Shown one piece after another: positions 9,864-20,700 of a DNA stretch of 64,000 nt (position 1 is the first letter of the stretch; the number at the start of each line of letters is the position of its first letter). Made by a program: the position numbers and the translations under genes. The notes under the pieces were generated by a model. The model did no database searches. It was not told where the DNA came from and was given only the letters and a program-made list of their open reading frames with translations. The stretch is from Scheffersomyces stipitis CBS 6054 (lineage: Eukaryota > Ascomycota > Pichiomycetes > Serinales > Debaryomycetaceae): contig NC_009042.1 in NCBI RefSeq assembly GCF_000209165.1, positions 2,046,001 through 2,110,000 on the forward strand. The letters are read 5' to 3'.

Positions 9864-10293
9864 AGGAATCAATTGTATAGAACTGATTCACTGTTTGAAA
9901 TGAAGAACCCTATTATGGATCTTGGTTTTCCAAATTTGAATTCGCTTTATGTGAAATATCACGATTTATGACTTTTTATATGGGTTTCTCTATGAATTCT
10001 CTCTGTTTTTTATCAAGAGACTGTTTAGAATTATATCTGAATTGCCTATATATATATATATAAATTACATTTACGTGGGAATATATTTATAGAAGATTCA
10101 TTCAGCTTCATAAAAGACTTCCCAAGCTCGAGTTGTCGATTCTATGTCGCATTTTCCGATTTGACAAGCCAGCGCGAATATCCAATATCAACTGCCAATT
10201 TTCTTCTAATATAGGACCTTTAATATTCATTCGTGTTCAGTCTTAACCGCATTTCCTTTAGGATTATTCAAGCCTTGTTCATAACTCTTCAAT
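9864..10293. other. HNT2-MED6 intergenic region with a TA microsatellite
   Basis: 430 bp, AT-rich, with a (TA)8 run at 10047-10062. It carries the HNT2 3' end and the MED6 promoter. No gene was seen. Confidence 0.5.
10047..10062. repeat. (TA)8 microsatellite
   Basis: Eight TA units between HNT2 and MED6, likely variable in length and TATA-like. Confidence 0.9.
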
Positions 10294-11214
10294 ATGTCAG
10301 GAGAAGCCCTCGACGAGATACAGTGGAAATCGCCGGAATTCATCCAGGAAAGAGGACTTCACACTGGAAATGTGCTTGAATACTTTTCGCTTTCGCCGTT
10401 CTACGACAGAACGTCCAATAACCAACAACTCATGATGCAATTTCAGTTTCAACAAATCCAAATACCTGTAAATACCACTTTCCAGCAGTTTTTTCAGGAG
10501 AAACTTCGAGAAATGACTGGTGTAGTTTTTGTCATAGCTTACAACCGAGAGCCAGACTTCTGGATTATACGGAAGCAACTCCAGTTGGATCCACAGAATG
10601 CTGTAACTTTGCAGGATTATTACATAATTGGTGCTAATGTTTACCAAGCGCCAAAAGTATACGATGTATTATCTTCACGGTTGCTTTCTAGTGTGTTGCA
10701 GTTGCGTAATCTGATAGATTTACTCAACAAAATGACCCAGTTCCATGTGCTGGATGGCGGGCATTCGTACAACAATGCCATACACCAGTCCACCAGCAAT
10801 CCCACCCAGGGCCAGCTGTCAGTTTCCATGAATTCTCAGGGCAAATCGATATCAGCAACAGTAGGGAACACTGGAACCACAGCTACGCCTATGACTATGC
10901 AAACTCCACAGACTGTAGGACCAAATGGTCCGGCCACCGGTTTGGCAGCGACAGTCGGGTCTTCTACGAATAACAATAATGCAAATAATTCCAACAACGC
11001 CAATATCGAGATCACAAGCACAGCATTCGACAATCTTTTGAGTAATGTAGTCCAATCAGGAGCCAACTCAGCTGCTGCTATATCTAAGAATGGAAGCACC
11101 AGTAGTGCTGAAAGCGCCGACGACAGAAAGAATATTTATTTGGACGACATTCCGCTTTACGGAAGAGGAAGTACGGTGGAGATGTTGGGTTTGAAAGTGA
11201 ATTTGGAAAGTTGA
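10294..11214 (+). CDS. MED6: Mediator head-module subunit Med6
   Basis: A 306-residue Mediator subunit linking activators to RNA polymerase II. The N-terminal Med6 domain (residues about 1-155) is well conserved: LDEIQWKSPEFIQ, GNVLEYFSLSPFYDRTSNN, REPDFWIIRKQ and the signature LQDYYIIGANVYQAP. The rest is low-complexity (Ser, Thr, Asn, Gly and Ala) and ends in a short conserved-looking segment (DDIPLYGRGS). The ATG at 10294 matches the family start. The overall length is close to yeast Med6 (295). A long insertion found in S. cerevisiae between the FDKTSNNQ-like motif and the REPDFW motif is shorter here. Confidence 0.96.
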   Translation: MSGEALDEIQWKSPEFIQERGLHTGNVLEYFSLSPFYDRTSNNQQLMMQFQFQQIQIPVNTTFQQFFQEKLREMTGVVFVIAYNREPDFWIIRKQLQLDPQNAVTLQDYYIIGANVYQAPKVYDVLSSRLLSSVLQLRNLIDLLNKMTQFHVLDGGHSYNNAIHQSTSNPTQGQLSVSMNSQGKSISATVGNTGTTATPMTMQTPQTVGPNGPATGLAATVGSSTNNNNANNSNNANIEITSTAFDNLLSNVVQSGANSAAAISKNGSTSSAESADDRKNIYLDDIPLYGRGSTVEMLGLKVNLES

Positions 11215-11527
11215 GTGCTAATGAATTAGATGCAATCGTGTATCAATACTGTAAGAATAGGACGTTAACAATAATTGTAGATTTACATGTATTATTTCGT
11301 ATACTAAGATATGTATTATATGATTGATATTCTAGGTTAATGCAATACAGTGCTCAAATCTATATAGGCACAAGAAAGAATATGTTTTTCAATACTACGA
11401 GAAATGTATACATTTAATTATATATTCTCAGATTACTTTGCAATGATGAGAACTTCATAGGTCTTCATAGTTACATTTCTTCTGTATTCTCTTCAAGAGA
11501 TTGTCGACTCAGTAGCTACTCTTCTAA
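11215..11527. other. Convergent MED6/cyclophilin 3' intergenic region
   Basis: 313 bp between the convergent MED6 and ER cyclophilin stops. It is AT-rich with TATGTA-like polyadenylation elements. No gene was seen. Confidence 0.45.
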
Positions 11528-12172
11528 TCAGAGTTCATCGTGAGCAACCTCTTCTTTTTCGGCAGCTTCAACTTCGATCTCACCCGATTCAGCGATCTTG
11601 ATTTCCTTAACGGGACGGTCTCCGTGACTGGTCTTAACGTTTTCGATATAGTCAACAACATCAAAACCGTCGACAACTTCACCGAAAACGACGTGTTTTC
11701 CATCAAGCCAGCTGGTGAGAACAGTGGTGATGAAGAACTGCGAACCATTGGTGTTCCTGCCAGAATTGGCCATCGACAAGCGATACTTGCGGTCGTGCTT
11801 TAATTCGAAGTTCTCGTCGTTAAACTTGCCCCCGTAGATCGACTTTCCACCGTAACCCTGGCCGGTTTCATAGTCTCCTCCTTGAAGCATGAATTTGTTG
11901 ATCACCCTGTGAAAAATGGAGCCAGTGTAGCCAAATTTAGGATCTTTGGAAATTGCCAATTGACGGAAGTTTTCTACCGTCTTGGGCACCACAGTTCCAA
12001 AAAGGCCAATGGTAATTCTGCCTAAGGGTTTTCCATCTTCAGTGATGTCAAAGTAAACCTTGTTAGTGATGGGAGGGTTAGAAGATGGAACGGATTCAGC
12101 ACCAGTAATCTGGGTGTAGAAGAAGAACACAACCGAGATGAGAACTACAACAGCACTTAATAATTTCATCAT
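11528..12172 (-). CDS. CPR5: ER-lumenal peptidyl-prolyl isomerase (cyclophilin B type, HDEL-tailed)
   Basis: A 214-residue secretory-pathway cyclophilin that catalyses proline cis-trans isomerisation during protein folding in the ER. Two adjacent ATGs (12172 and 12169) begin a hydrophobic signal sequence ([19 protein letters not shown]). The upstream in-frame extension is hydrophilic and would bury the signal, so I rejected it. The cyclophilin fold is complete: [34 protein letters not shown] with the catalytic Arg, NGSQFFITT, and W in [13 protein letters not shown]. The protein ends in HDEL, the yeast KDEL-receptor retrieval signal, after an acidic linker. This matches Cpr5 of S. cerevisiae; Cpr2 lacks that tail. 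Assigning CPR5 rather than another secretory paralogue rests on the HDEL. Confidence 0.92.
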   Translation of the reverse strand: MMKLLSAVVVLISVVFFFYTQITGAESVPSSNPPITNKVYFDITEDGKPLGRITIGLFGTVVPKTVENFRQLAISKDPKFGYTGSIFHRVINKFMLQGGDYETGQGYGGKSIYGGKFNDENFELKHDRKYRLSMANSGRNTNGSQFFITTVLTSWLDGKHVVFGEVVDGFDVVDYIENVKTSHGDRPVKEIKIAESGEIEVEAAEKEEVAHDEL

Positions 12173-12803
12173 TGAATAGTTGCAAGAACACAATTGTCGG
12201 AGAAAGAAAGGAGAACATTTCCACGTCCTGAATTTTTCACCCAGATTTCGTCGCACTTGATGTGGCACTTTGGAGTAGGTACTATTCCGGGGGTGGAGTG
12301 CTATATCCCGGATACCTCGGTTCTACCCCCAGATTATTTAGTTATGGGAAGACTTGAAAGGCATCCTGGTGGCTTGGTTAGCCAATTACTTGTCTAGTAA
12401 CACCGAAACAGTAAGAATAAAGTCTGCTTGGAACTAAGGTGTTTCCTTAATATTGCCTTCCCAAACCTAGAAGATCCGACAAACTTGGTAGTAGATATAA
12501 TGCCTACAAATTTGGTAGCACTAAATCAGTGAACAACGAAAATGAAGGTAGGCCCAAGGTTGGTTTCTTTTCTGCTCTGTGCTTCTGACTTCTTTGTAAT
12601 TCTGAATAATATATGCTATAGCGGTTCAAAATATGTACGTAGATTCTATTGTCGGCCTCTAAAAGCGGAATGTTGTCTTTTCAACCCTTGTGGATTCGAT
12701 ATCCTATCAATAAGTACGACATGGTTTAGGTTTCTCCCACTCTTGTGCCATCGCTGCTTTTTTCTTGATTTGCATAGTTCTGTATATTCTTTCTTGGTTC
12801 TGT
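12173..12803. other. Cyclophilin promoter and MMS21 3' region
   Basis: 631 bp. GAATTTTTCA at 12230-12239 lies 58-67 bp upstream of the cyclophilin ATG (TGAAAAATTC on the coding strand), next to CAGGACGTGG (12221-12230, coding strand), which contains an ACGTG core. A Hac1/UPR role for that core is only a guess. A 99-codon plus-strand frame (12542-12841) looks spurious. Confidence 0.4.
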
Positions 12804-13637
12804 TCATTCAATTCTTTCTGCCGTTTCGTACTCAGGTTTAGTCTTCCTCTTACTAAATACCTGTATCCTGAGGCACATCATGTCATCCTTGATCAAATTC
12901 TTCCTTGTTACCGCATTACGACAGCCATTTATCGGGCACTCTGAGTGGCCCGAACTCAAATGAGTAAGAATGAAAGCTCTTTCATATGTGTGATTGCAGA
13001 CTGAAGACTTTACGGGATCTACAAAGTAATTCAACGAAAGAGGGTCTTTGAGCGATATTTTCCCTCCGGATATATTTACATCGTCGTCGTCCTCCTCGAG
13101 TTCTGGTATCGGGTCCTCGGGGTTCTTAATGATGAATGATATGCTTCTTATATAAGCGTAGTTTTTATCTGACTTCAAGAACTTTTTGAACTCGCTAGAC
13201 GTCTGCAGAAGTTTTCGTTCTTCGTAATGGGAAATAACAACATCGTCGAAATTCTTGAGGTCTTCTGTACTCGACTGGTACTCTTGTAATGCCTCTATGG
13301 TCAACTCTGACACATTCATATTGTTGTTTCGAATCGAATCCTTAGAGTGTTGCAAAGAATCCTTAAATTCCATCAATGCGAAGCGATTACGAAGCACCTG
13401 CTCGAAGCTGTCGAGATTCCGTTGGATAAACTCCTCGTCTAACTTCAAGTGGTCATTCTGCAAGATGTAATTGACATACTCGCTAGTTATGTCAAGTATC
13501 AGCTTACCCAACTCCTGTAAATCACTGTCTACTTTGTTCTCAAAACTGCTAGCAAATTCGAAATCTCGTGTGAGAACTCTTTGAAAAGGAACATTTGGCG
13601 GCAATACGAAGTTCTCGATGTTAGAGACACTGTCCAT
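12804..13637 (-). CDS. MMS21: SMC5-6 complex SUMO E3 ligase Mms21/Nse2
   Basis: A 277-residue protein; S. cerevisiae Mms21 is 267. The N-terminal about 170 residues are helical (EELGKLILDITSEYVNYIL-like region and following coils), matching the part that docks on the Smc5 coiled coil. The C-terminal part is an SP-RING: PLSLNYFVDPVKSSVCNHTYE followed by SGHSECPINGCR, giving the Cys, His, Cys, Cys zinc ligands and the hydrophobic E2 contact. It then continues RKNLIKDDMMCLRIQVF, a characteristic Siz/PIAS-Mms21 ending. The product sumoylates SMC5-6 and cohesin subunits in DNA repair and replication-fork stability. The start at 13637 is the only N-terminal ATG. Confidence 0.92.
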   Translation of the reverse strand: MDSVSNIENFVLPPNVPFQRVLTRDFEFASSFENKVDSDLQELGKLILDITSEYVNYILQNDHLKLDEEFIQRNLDSFEQVLRNRFALMEFKDSLQHSKDSIRNNNMNVSELTIEALQEYQSSTEDLKNFDDVVISHYEERKLLQTSSEFKKFLKSDKNYAYIRSISFIIKNPEDPIPELEEDDDDVNISGGKISLKDPLSLNYFVDPVKSSVCNHTYERAFILTHLSSGHSECPINGCRNAVTRKNLIKDDMMCLRIQVFSKRKTKPEYETAERIE

Positions 13638-14759
13638 GATGTCGCCGGGTATATATTGGAAGAAAGAATGGGAAAGAAAGAATTGAAGAATTGTTTTAAA
13701 TGCTACTTTAACAGATCAAGTGTATTTTGCTAGTTTTGCGCGTTCTCTGATAATCATGCAGGTTCGACAAGTCCATACAGATAAATGCACATCCTACTTA
13801 CATCTGACTTATTGATTCAAAGAAATTATTTTCTGTACTTTGCAGAAAACAAAGTTTATTTTAAATTAAACCCCGGTCTAAGTTCTGATAGTTAAATTCC
13901 TATTCATTTTCAAACTACTTTTAGGGTAAATTAAGGCAGTTTCTTTAAAGTTAACAAATGGGCAATGCTTCAATCACGAACATGTAGATTTGATAGACTA
14001 GCTTTTTTTAATCTACACCTCAAAAATCCAATTTAAGTAATCCAAAAATGCATCATTTCAAACTATTTCTTGACATTAGGTTAATTTGTTGCTGATGTCA
14101 TCTACCTCGAATAGCATAACTTCCTTACTAGGAAAATGTCAGCGAACATTCTTGTGAACAGAATGAAATATGTGGAAATTGCGGCTGATTTGCAAGACAG
14201 CAAGGTAAAAATTCAAAAGCCCTGTTTAAGCTCACTTGGGTTAGCTGGTAGCGGAAAAAGCTTACTTCTGAAGAGGTCTTTGTTATGGTATGTTTTTATT
14301 GCAGCAACATTGATTGAAATGTATAAATGGTATTGCACGAACTGAAGGATTTAATAACAAGTAGTAATTCTAATACTGGCGGAATTTAAGTAGAGATTTT
14401 TCTGGGAGTCGAAAAATTAGTGGTGTATAAAAAAGAATTGCGCAAATTTTGTCATCTTTCTACAAAAATAGTCTCTTAAAATGTACAAAATGGTATTACA
14501 AAGTAGCAAAATATAAGGAGCTATCAAATGAAACAGTATCAAACTGGTAAGCAGAAAAGAAAATGACGCTTATAATGGGAAATGGGCACAGAAATTATTG
14601 GTAGTCGTAAAAGAAACGGAAAAACATTGTAGATCCATGAACCTAAGATGCACTCGAAATCATAGGAATCTCGAAATGAATTGGTAGAATTCAACAACCG
14701 TAGTTATCAAAATCCACATACTGGCTTAGCGAAATAATAAAATAAGTTATTCTCAAAAT
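13638..14759. other. MMS21 promoter and adhesin 3' region
   Basis: 1122 bp, AT-rich. The only open frame with an ATG of any size is 14136-14345 (69 codons). It contains a P-loop-like string (GLAGSGKS) but no recognisable family context. Nothing else was seen. Confidence 0.4.
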
Positions 14760-17700
14760 TTAAATGACAAATTGAACAAATGCGAAAACAACTGCCATAA
14801 TCGATATAGAAATGGGCTTGGCAGCCTTGCCTTGCTGTAATATTGGTGTTGGGGACGCAGTAGAGCCGGGTTGGCCCGGAATTGTGATAATTGGTGGGGG
14901 TGGGGAGTTAGGTCCTGGGTGGAAGACTGGTGACAATGAGGTAGACGCACTAGGTGTTTGAACATTTGCCGGAGGTGCCTCTGCTTCTGGAGATGGTGGC
15001 AGATGATGAGGGGTAGAAATTGACTTCTGTGGCTGTTCTGGTTGTTCCGCCGTTCCACTTGCACTGGTCGGGCTTGTTTCTGGTGTCACAATTGTTGAAG
15101 TAATCTCTGGTTGTATGGCAGGAGGTGTCGGTTGGGTATGGACCTCTGGTTGTATGACAGGAGGTGTTGGTTGAGTATGTTTCTCTGGTGGCGCAGACAA
15201 AGAAGTTCCAGTGGTCTGCTTTCCTGGAGGTACTGGAGTCTCTGTACTACAACTAGTAGTTTCAGTTGAGGTTGAGGTTGTAGTAGTATGCACAGTGACC
15301 TCGGTATGCACCTTGGTTGTTTCTACTGGGGGAATTGAAGAAACAGTATATGGGCTACTAGGCTCCAATGTCTCAGAAGTTGTTATAAAAGTTGATGTTG
15401 CAGGTATCGAAACGAATGTAGATTCAGATGTTTCTTCCGTAGATGGAATGAGGGTCAGACTTGCAATAGAACTACTATTTCCATAGTAAGCTCTACTAGA
15501 CGAAAGTATTGGTGGACTGTAGGAACTCGAAACAAATTCAGAGGACCACTCTTCAGAACTTGATATGGTGACACAGTTCGAACCATCCCTACGGCATACC
15601 GTAATGATCGAACTTTCAGTGGATTCATAACTTGATGATTCTAAGCTTGATGGAATTACTTCACTGGAAGGCTGTGATGGTGTCGAAAATATAAAACTGG
15701 AAGCTTCCAATGAAGTAGAAAAGCTTTGACTAGAGTCGCTAGTAGAAGTGCTAATCTCACTAGAAGATTCGGAAGTCGAGGACAAGACCTCACTAGATGA
15801 GTCGCTGGTCGAGGAAGAAATCTCACTTGATGAGTCGCTAGAAGTACTACTCTCACTAGAAGATTCGGAAGTCGAGGACAAGACCTCGCTAGATGAGTCG
15901 CTGGTCGAGGAAGAAATCACGATTGATGAGTCGCTAGTCGAAGTGCTAACCTCGCTGGAAGCCAGTGATGGTGTCGAAAAGATAAAACTGGAAGCTTCCA
16001 ATGAAGTAGAAAAGCTTTGACTAGAGTCGCTAGTAGAAGTGCTAATCTCACTAGAAGATTCGGAAGTCGAGGACAAGATCTCACTAGATGAGTCGCTGCT
16101 CGATGACGAAATCACACTTGATGAGTCGCTAGAAGTACTAATCTCACTAGAAGATTCGGAAGTCGAGGACAAGATCTCACTAGATGAGTCGCTGCTCGAT
16201 GACGAAATCACACTTGATGAGTCGCTAGAAGTACTAATCTCACTAGAAGATTCGGAAGTCGAGGACAAGATCTCACCAGATGAGTCGCTGCTCGATGACG
16301 AAATCACACTTGATGAGTCGCTAGAAGTACTAATCTCACTAGAAGATTCGGAAGTCGAGGAAGAAATCACACTTGATGAGTCGCTGGTGGAGGAAGAAAT
16401 CACACTTGATGAGTCGCTAGTAGAAGTACAATGTCCGTAACCTCTAGGAAGCTCTACTGTAATAGTTCTGGTTGTAACACCTGGAGGGCAGAATGTCGAC
16501 TTGGTAACAACAAATGTTTTAGTTCCACAAATTGTATGAGTCCACGTTCTTGTACTCCTTGTACAGCTAGAATGACCCTGGGGAAGAATTACATCAACAG
16601 TAACCACATCGCCATGCTTGCCAGTAGGTTCTGTAACTGTTCTGGTAAATGATTTATGACCACACGTCGTAATTGTAGTCGTGCTCACCGTCTTAGTACA
16701 ACTCTTATCTGTCTTAGGCAAGTTAATAACAACTGTTGCATCCCCACCACGCGAACGTGGGTAAATAGTTGACGTTTCAGTCTTATATCCATGCCCACAT
16801 GTCGTCAGCGTTATCGTGCTAACTGTCCTAGTACAACTACTATCTGTCTTCGGCAACTTAATAACAACTGTTGCATCTACACCATGCGAACGTGGATAAA
16901 TTGTTGACGATTCAGTTCTATATCCATTTCCACACTTCGTAATGGTGGTCGTACTAGTAGTCTTACACTTTGCATCATTCTTACCCAACGAAACAACAAC
17001 AGTAACAGGTTGACCTGCGGTAGTTGGAAGAGTAGTAGTTACAGCGCCAAAAGAAGTACCACATGTCGTACTAGTAGTAGTGGTTGGCTTGACACAGCTA
17101 GGATCGGTTGTGGGCAACTGAACTACAATAGTAGCAACAGTTCCTCCATTCTTAGCTGGTGTCGTGTTAATTTCAGTGGTACTCTTGTATCCACACTTCG
17201 TAATGGTGGTCGTACTAGTAGTCTTACACTTTGCATCATTCTTACCCAACGAAACAACAACAGTAACAGGTTGACCTGCGGTAGTTGGAAGAGTAGTAGT
17301 TACAGCGCCAAAAGAAGTACCACATGTCGTACTAGTAGTAGTGGTTGGCTTGACACAGCTAGGATCGGTTGTGGGCAACTGAACTACAATAGTAGCAACA
17401 GTTCCTCCATTCTTAGCTGGTGTCGTGTTAATTTCAGTGGTACTCTTGTATCCACACTTCGTAATGGTGGTCGTACTAGTAGTCTTACACTTTGCATCAT
17501 TCTTACCCAACGAAACAACAACAGTAACAGGTTGACCTGCGGTAGTTGGAAGAGTAGTAGTTACAGCGCCAAAAGAAGTACCACATGTCGTACTAGTAGT
17601 AGTGGTTGGCTTGACACAGCTAGGATCGGTTGTGGGCAACTGAACTACAATAGTAGCAACAGTTCCTCCATTCTTAGCTGGTGTCGTGTTAATTTCAGTG

Positions 17701-20700
17701 GTACTCTTGTATCCACACTTCGTAATGGTGGTCGTACTAGTAGTCTTACACTTTGCATCATTCTTACCCAACGAAACAACAACAGTAACAGGTTGACCTG
17801 CGGTAGTTGGAAGAGTAGTAGTTACAGCGCCAAAAGAAGTACCACATGTCGTACTAGTAGTAGTGGTTGGCTTGACACAGCTAGGATCGGTTGTGGGCAA
17901 CTGAACTACAATAGTAGCAACAGTTCCTCCATTCTTAGCTGGTGTCGTGTTAATTTCAGTGGTACTCTTGTATCCACACTTCGTAATGGTGGTCGTACTA
18001 GTAGTCTTACATTTGGCGTTGGTAGTCGCTAATGCAATGTAAATGGTCAACGTTGGTTGGTTTGTAGTTATAGAACCAGTGCTTCTGACATCTGTGTTCA
18101 AAGTTCCGCAGGATGTAATAGTAGTGGTTTTGCCTGGTTTACATTTTGGATCAAGACTACGTAACAAAACAAGCGTGGTAACAGTTTCTTGTCCTACTGT
18201 AGTTGGAACAGCTGTGGTGACTGCACTATTTAAAGTTCCACATGATGTTACAGTGACCGTTCCGGGAGTAATACAATCTGGATGGCCTTTTGATAAAATC
18301 GAAACAATAGTAGCAGTAGGTTGCCCAAATGTAGTTGTTAATGTGGTAGCCAGATTCTCCGCCGCACTTCCACATGTAAACTCAACAGTAGTAGCACCAG
18401 CAGTACAGTCTGGATGGCCTTTCGATAAAGTCGAAACAATAGTAGCAGTAGCTTGCCCAAATGTAGTTGTTAATGTGGTAGCCAGATTCTCCGCCGCACT
18501 TCCACATGTAAACTCAACAGTAGTAGCACCAGCAGTACAGTCTGGATGGCCTTTCGATAAAGTCGAAACAATAGTAGCAGTAGCTTGCCCAAATGTAGTT
18601 GTTAATGTGGTAGCCAGATTCTCCGCCGCACTTCCACATGTAAACTCAACAGTAGTAGCACCAGCAGTACAGTCTGGATGGCCTTTTGATAAAGTCGAAA
18701 CAATAGTAGCAGTAGCTTGCCCAAATGTAGTTGTTAATGTGGTAGCCAGATTCTCCGCCGCACTTCCACATGTAAACTCAACAGTAGTAGCACCAGCAGT
18801 ACAGTCTGGATGGCCTTTCGATAAAGTCGAAACAATAGTAGCAGTAGCTTGCCCAAATGTAGTTGTTAATGTGGTAGCCAGATTCTCCGCCGCACTTCCA
18901 CATGTAAACTCAACAGTAGTAGCACCAGCAGTACAGTCTGGATGGCCTTTTGATAAAGTCGAAACAATAGTAGCAGTAGGTTGCCCAAATGTAGTTGTTA
19001 ATGTGGTAGCCAGATTCTCCGCCGCACTTCCACATGTAAACTCAACAGTAGTAGCACCAGCAGTACAGTCTGGATGGCCTTTCGATAAAGTCGAAACAAT
19101 AGTAGCAGTAGCTTGCCCAAATGTAGTTGTTAATGTGGTAGCCAGATTCTCCGCCGCACTTCCACATGTAAACTCAACAGTAGTAGCACCAGCAGTACAG
19201 TCTGGATGGCCTTTTGATAAAGTCGAAACAATAGTAGCAGTAGGTTGCCCAAATGTAGTTGTTAATGTGGTAGCCAGATTCTCCGCCGCACTTCCACATG
19301 TAAACTCAACAGTAGTAGCACCAGCAGTACAGTCTGGATGGCCTTTCGATAAAGTCGAAACAATAGTAGCAGTAGCTTGCCCAAATGTAGTTGTTAATGT
19401 GGTAGCCAGATTCTCCGCCGCACTTCCACATGTAAACTCAACAGTAGTAGCACCAGCAGTACAGTCTGGATGGCCTTTTGATAAAGTCGAAACAATAGTA
19501 GCAGTAGCTTGCCCAAATGTAGTTGTTAATGTGGTAGCCAGATTCTCCGCCGCACTTCCACATGTAAACTCAACAGTAGTAGCACCAGCAGTACAGTCTG
19601 GATGGCCTTTTGATAAAGTCGAAACAATAGTAGCAGTAGCTTGCCCAAATGTAGTTGTTAATGTGGTAGCCAGATTCTCCGCCGCACTTCCACATGTAAA
19701 CTCAACAGTAGTAGCACCAGCAGTACAGTCTGGATGGCCTTTTGATAAAGTCGAAACAATAGTAGCAGTAGCTTGCCCAAATGTAGTTGTTAATGTGGTA
19801 GCCAGATTCTCCGCCGCACTTCCACATGTAAACTCAACAGTAGTAGCACCAGCAGTACAGTCTGGATGGCCTTTTGATAAAGTCGAAACAATAGTAGCAG
19901 TAGCTTGCCCAAATGTAGTTGTTAATGTGGTAGCCAGATTCTCCGCCGCACTTCCACATGTAAACTCAACAGTAGTAGCACCAGCAGTACAGTCTGGATG
20001 GCCTTTTGATAAAGTCGAAACAATAGTAGCAGTAGCTTGCCCAAATGTAGTTGTTAATGTGGTAGCCAGATTCTCCGCCGCACTTCCACATGTAAACTCA
20101 ACAGTAGTAGCACCAGCAGTACAGTCTGGATGGCCTTTCGATAAATTCGAAACAATAGTAGCAGTAGGTTGCCCAAATGTAGTTGGTAATGTTGTGACTT
20201 GGTTTTCTGCAGCAGTACCACAAGAAGTCTGAGTGACAGTTGTTGAAGCCTTACAATTGGAATTATTAATTGCTAACGCGACATAAACTGTGGCAGTTGG
20301 TTGATTTGGCGTTATAGAACCGGTGCTAGTTACAGCGACATTCAAACTACCACATGATGTGGTATGAATGGTACTGGCAGGTTTACACTTGACATCATTC
20401 GATTTCAATCCAACATAAACGGTTGCTGTTTGTTGGCCATGACTAGTAGTAAGAGTTGTAGTAACGGCATTATAGGAACTTCCACATGTGGTAATAGTAG
20501 TGGTAGTACTAGCCTTACAATACGTGTGGGACCTGCCCAACGACACGCTGACTGTAGCAGTTTGTTGACCGAAAGAAGTACTAAGAGTAGTGGGAACGGC
20601 ATTAGCATTATTCGCGCTTCCACACGAAGATATGGTAGTTGTGGTTGAAGCATAACAATTGGTATTTGTAGTTGCCAACAAGACAACAACCGTAGCAGTT

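Noticed and set aside
12173..12268. A 32-residue N-terminal extension of the ER cyclophilin
   Set aside because: It is hydrophilic and would bury the signal peptide that begins at the ATG pair 12169/12172.
15560..15600. A tRNA B-box-like string (GTTCGAACC)
   Set aside because: It lies within the adhesin coding sequence and no acceptor-stem or A-box partner can be found.
17010..18032. A 340-codon plus-strand frame rich in Ser and Cys
   Set aside because: It is the antisense shadow of the four 261-bp repeats of the adhesin gene.
18043..20232. A 729-codon plus-strand open frame of perfect repeats
   Set aside because: It is the antisense shadow of the 132-bp repeat array. A stop-free frame in one repeat unit is automatically stop-free in all copies. 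It has no signal peptide or independent start context.
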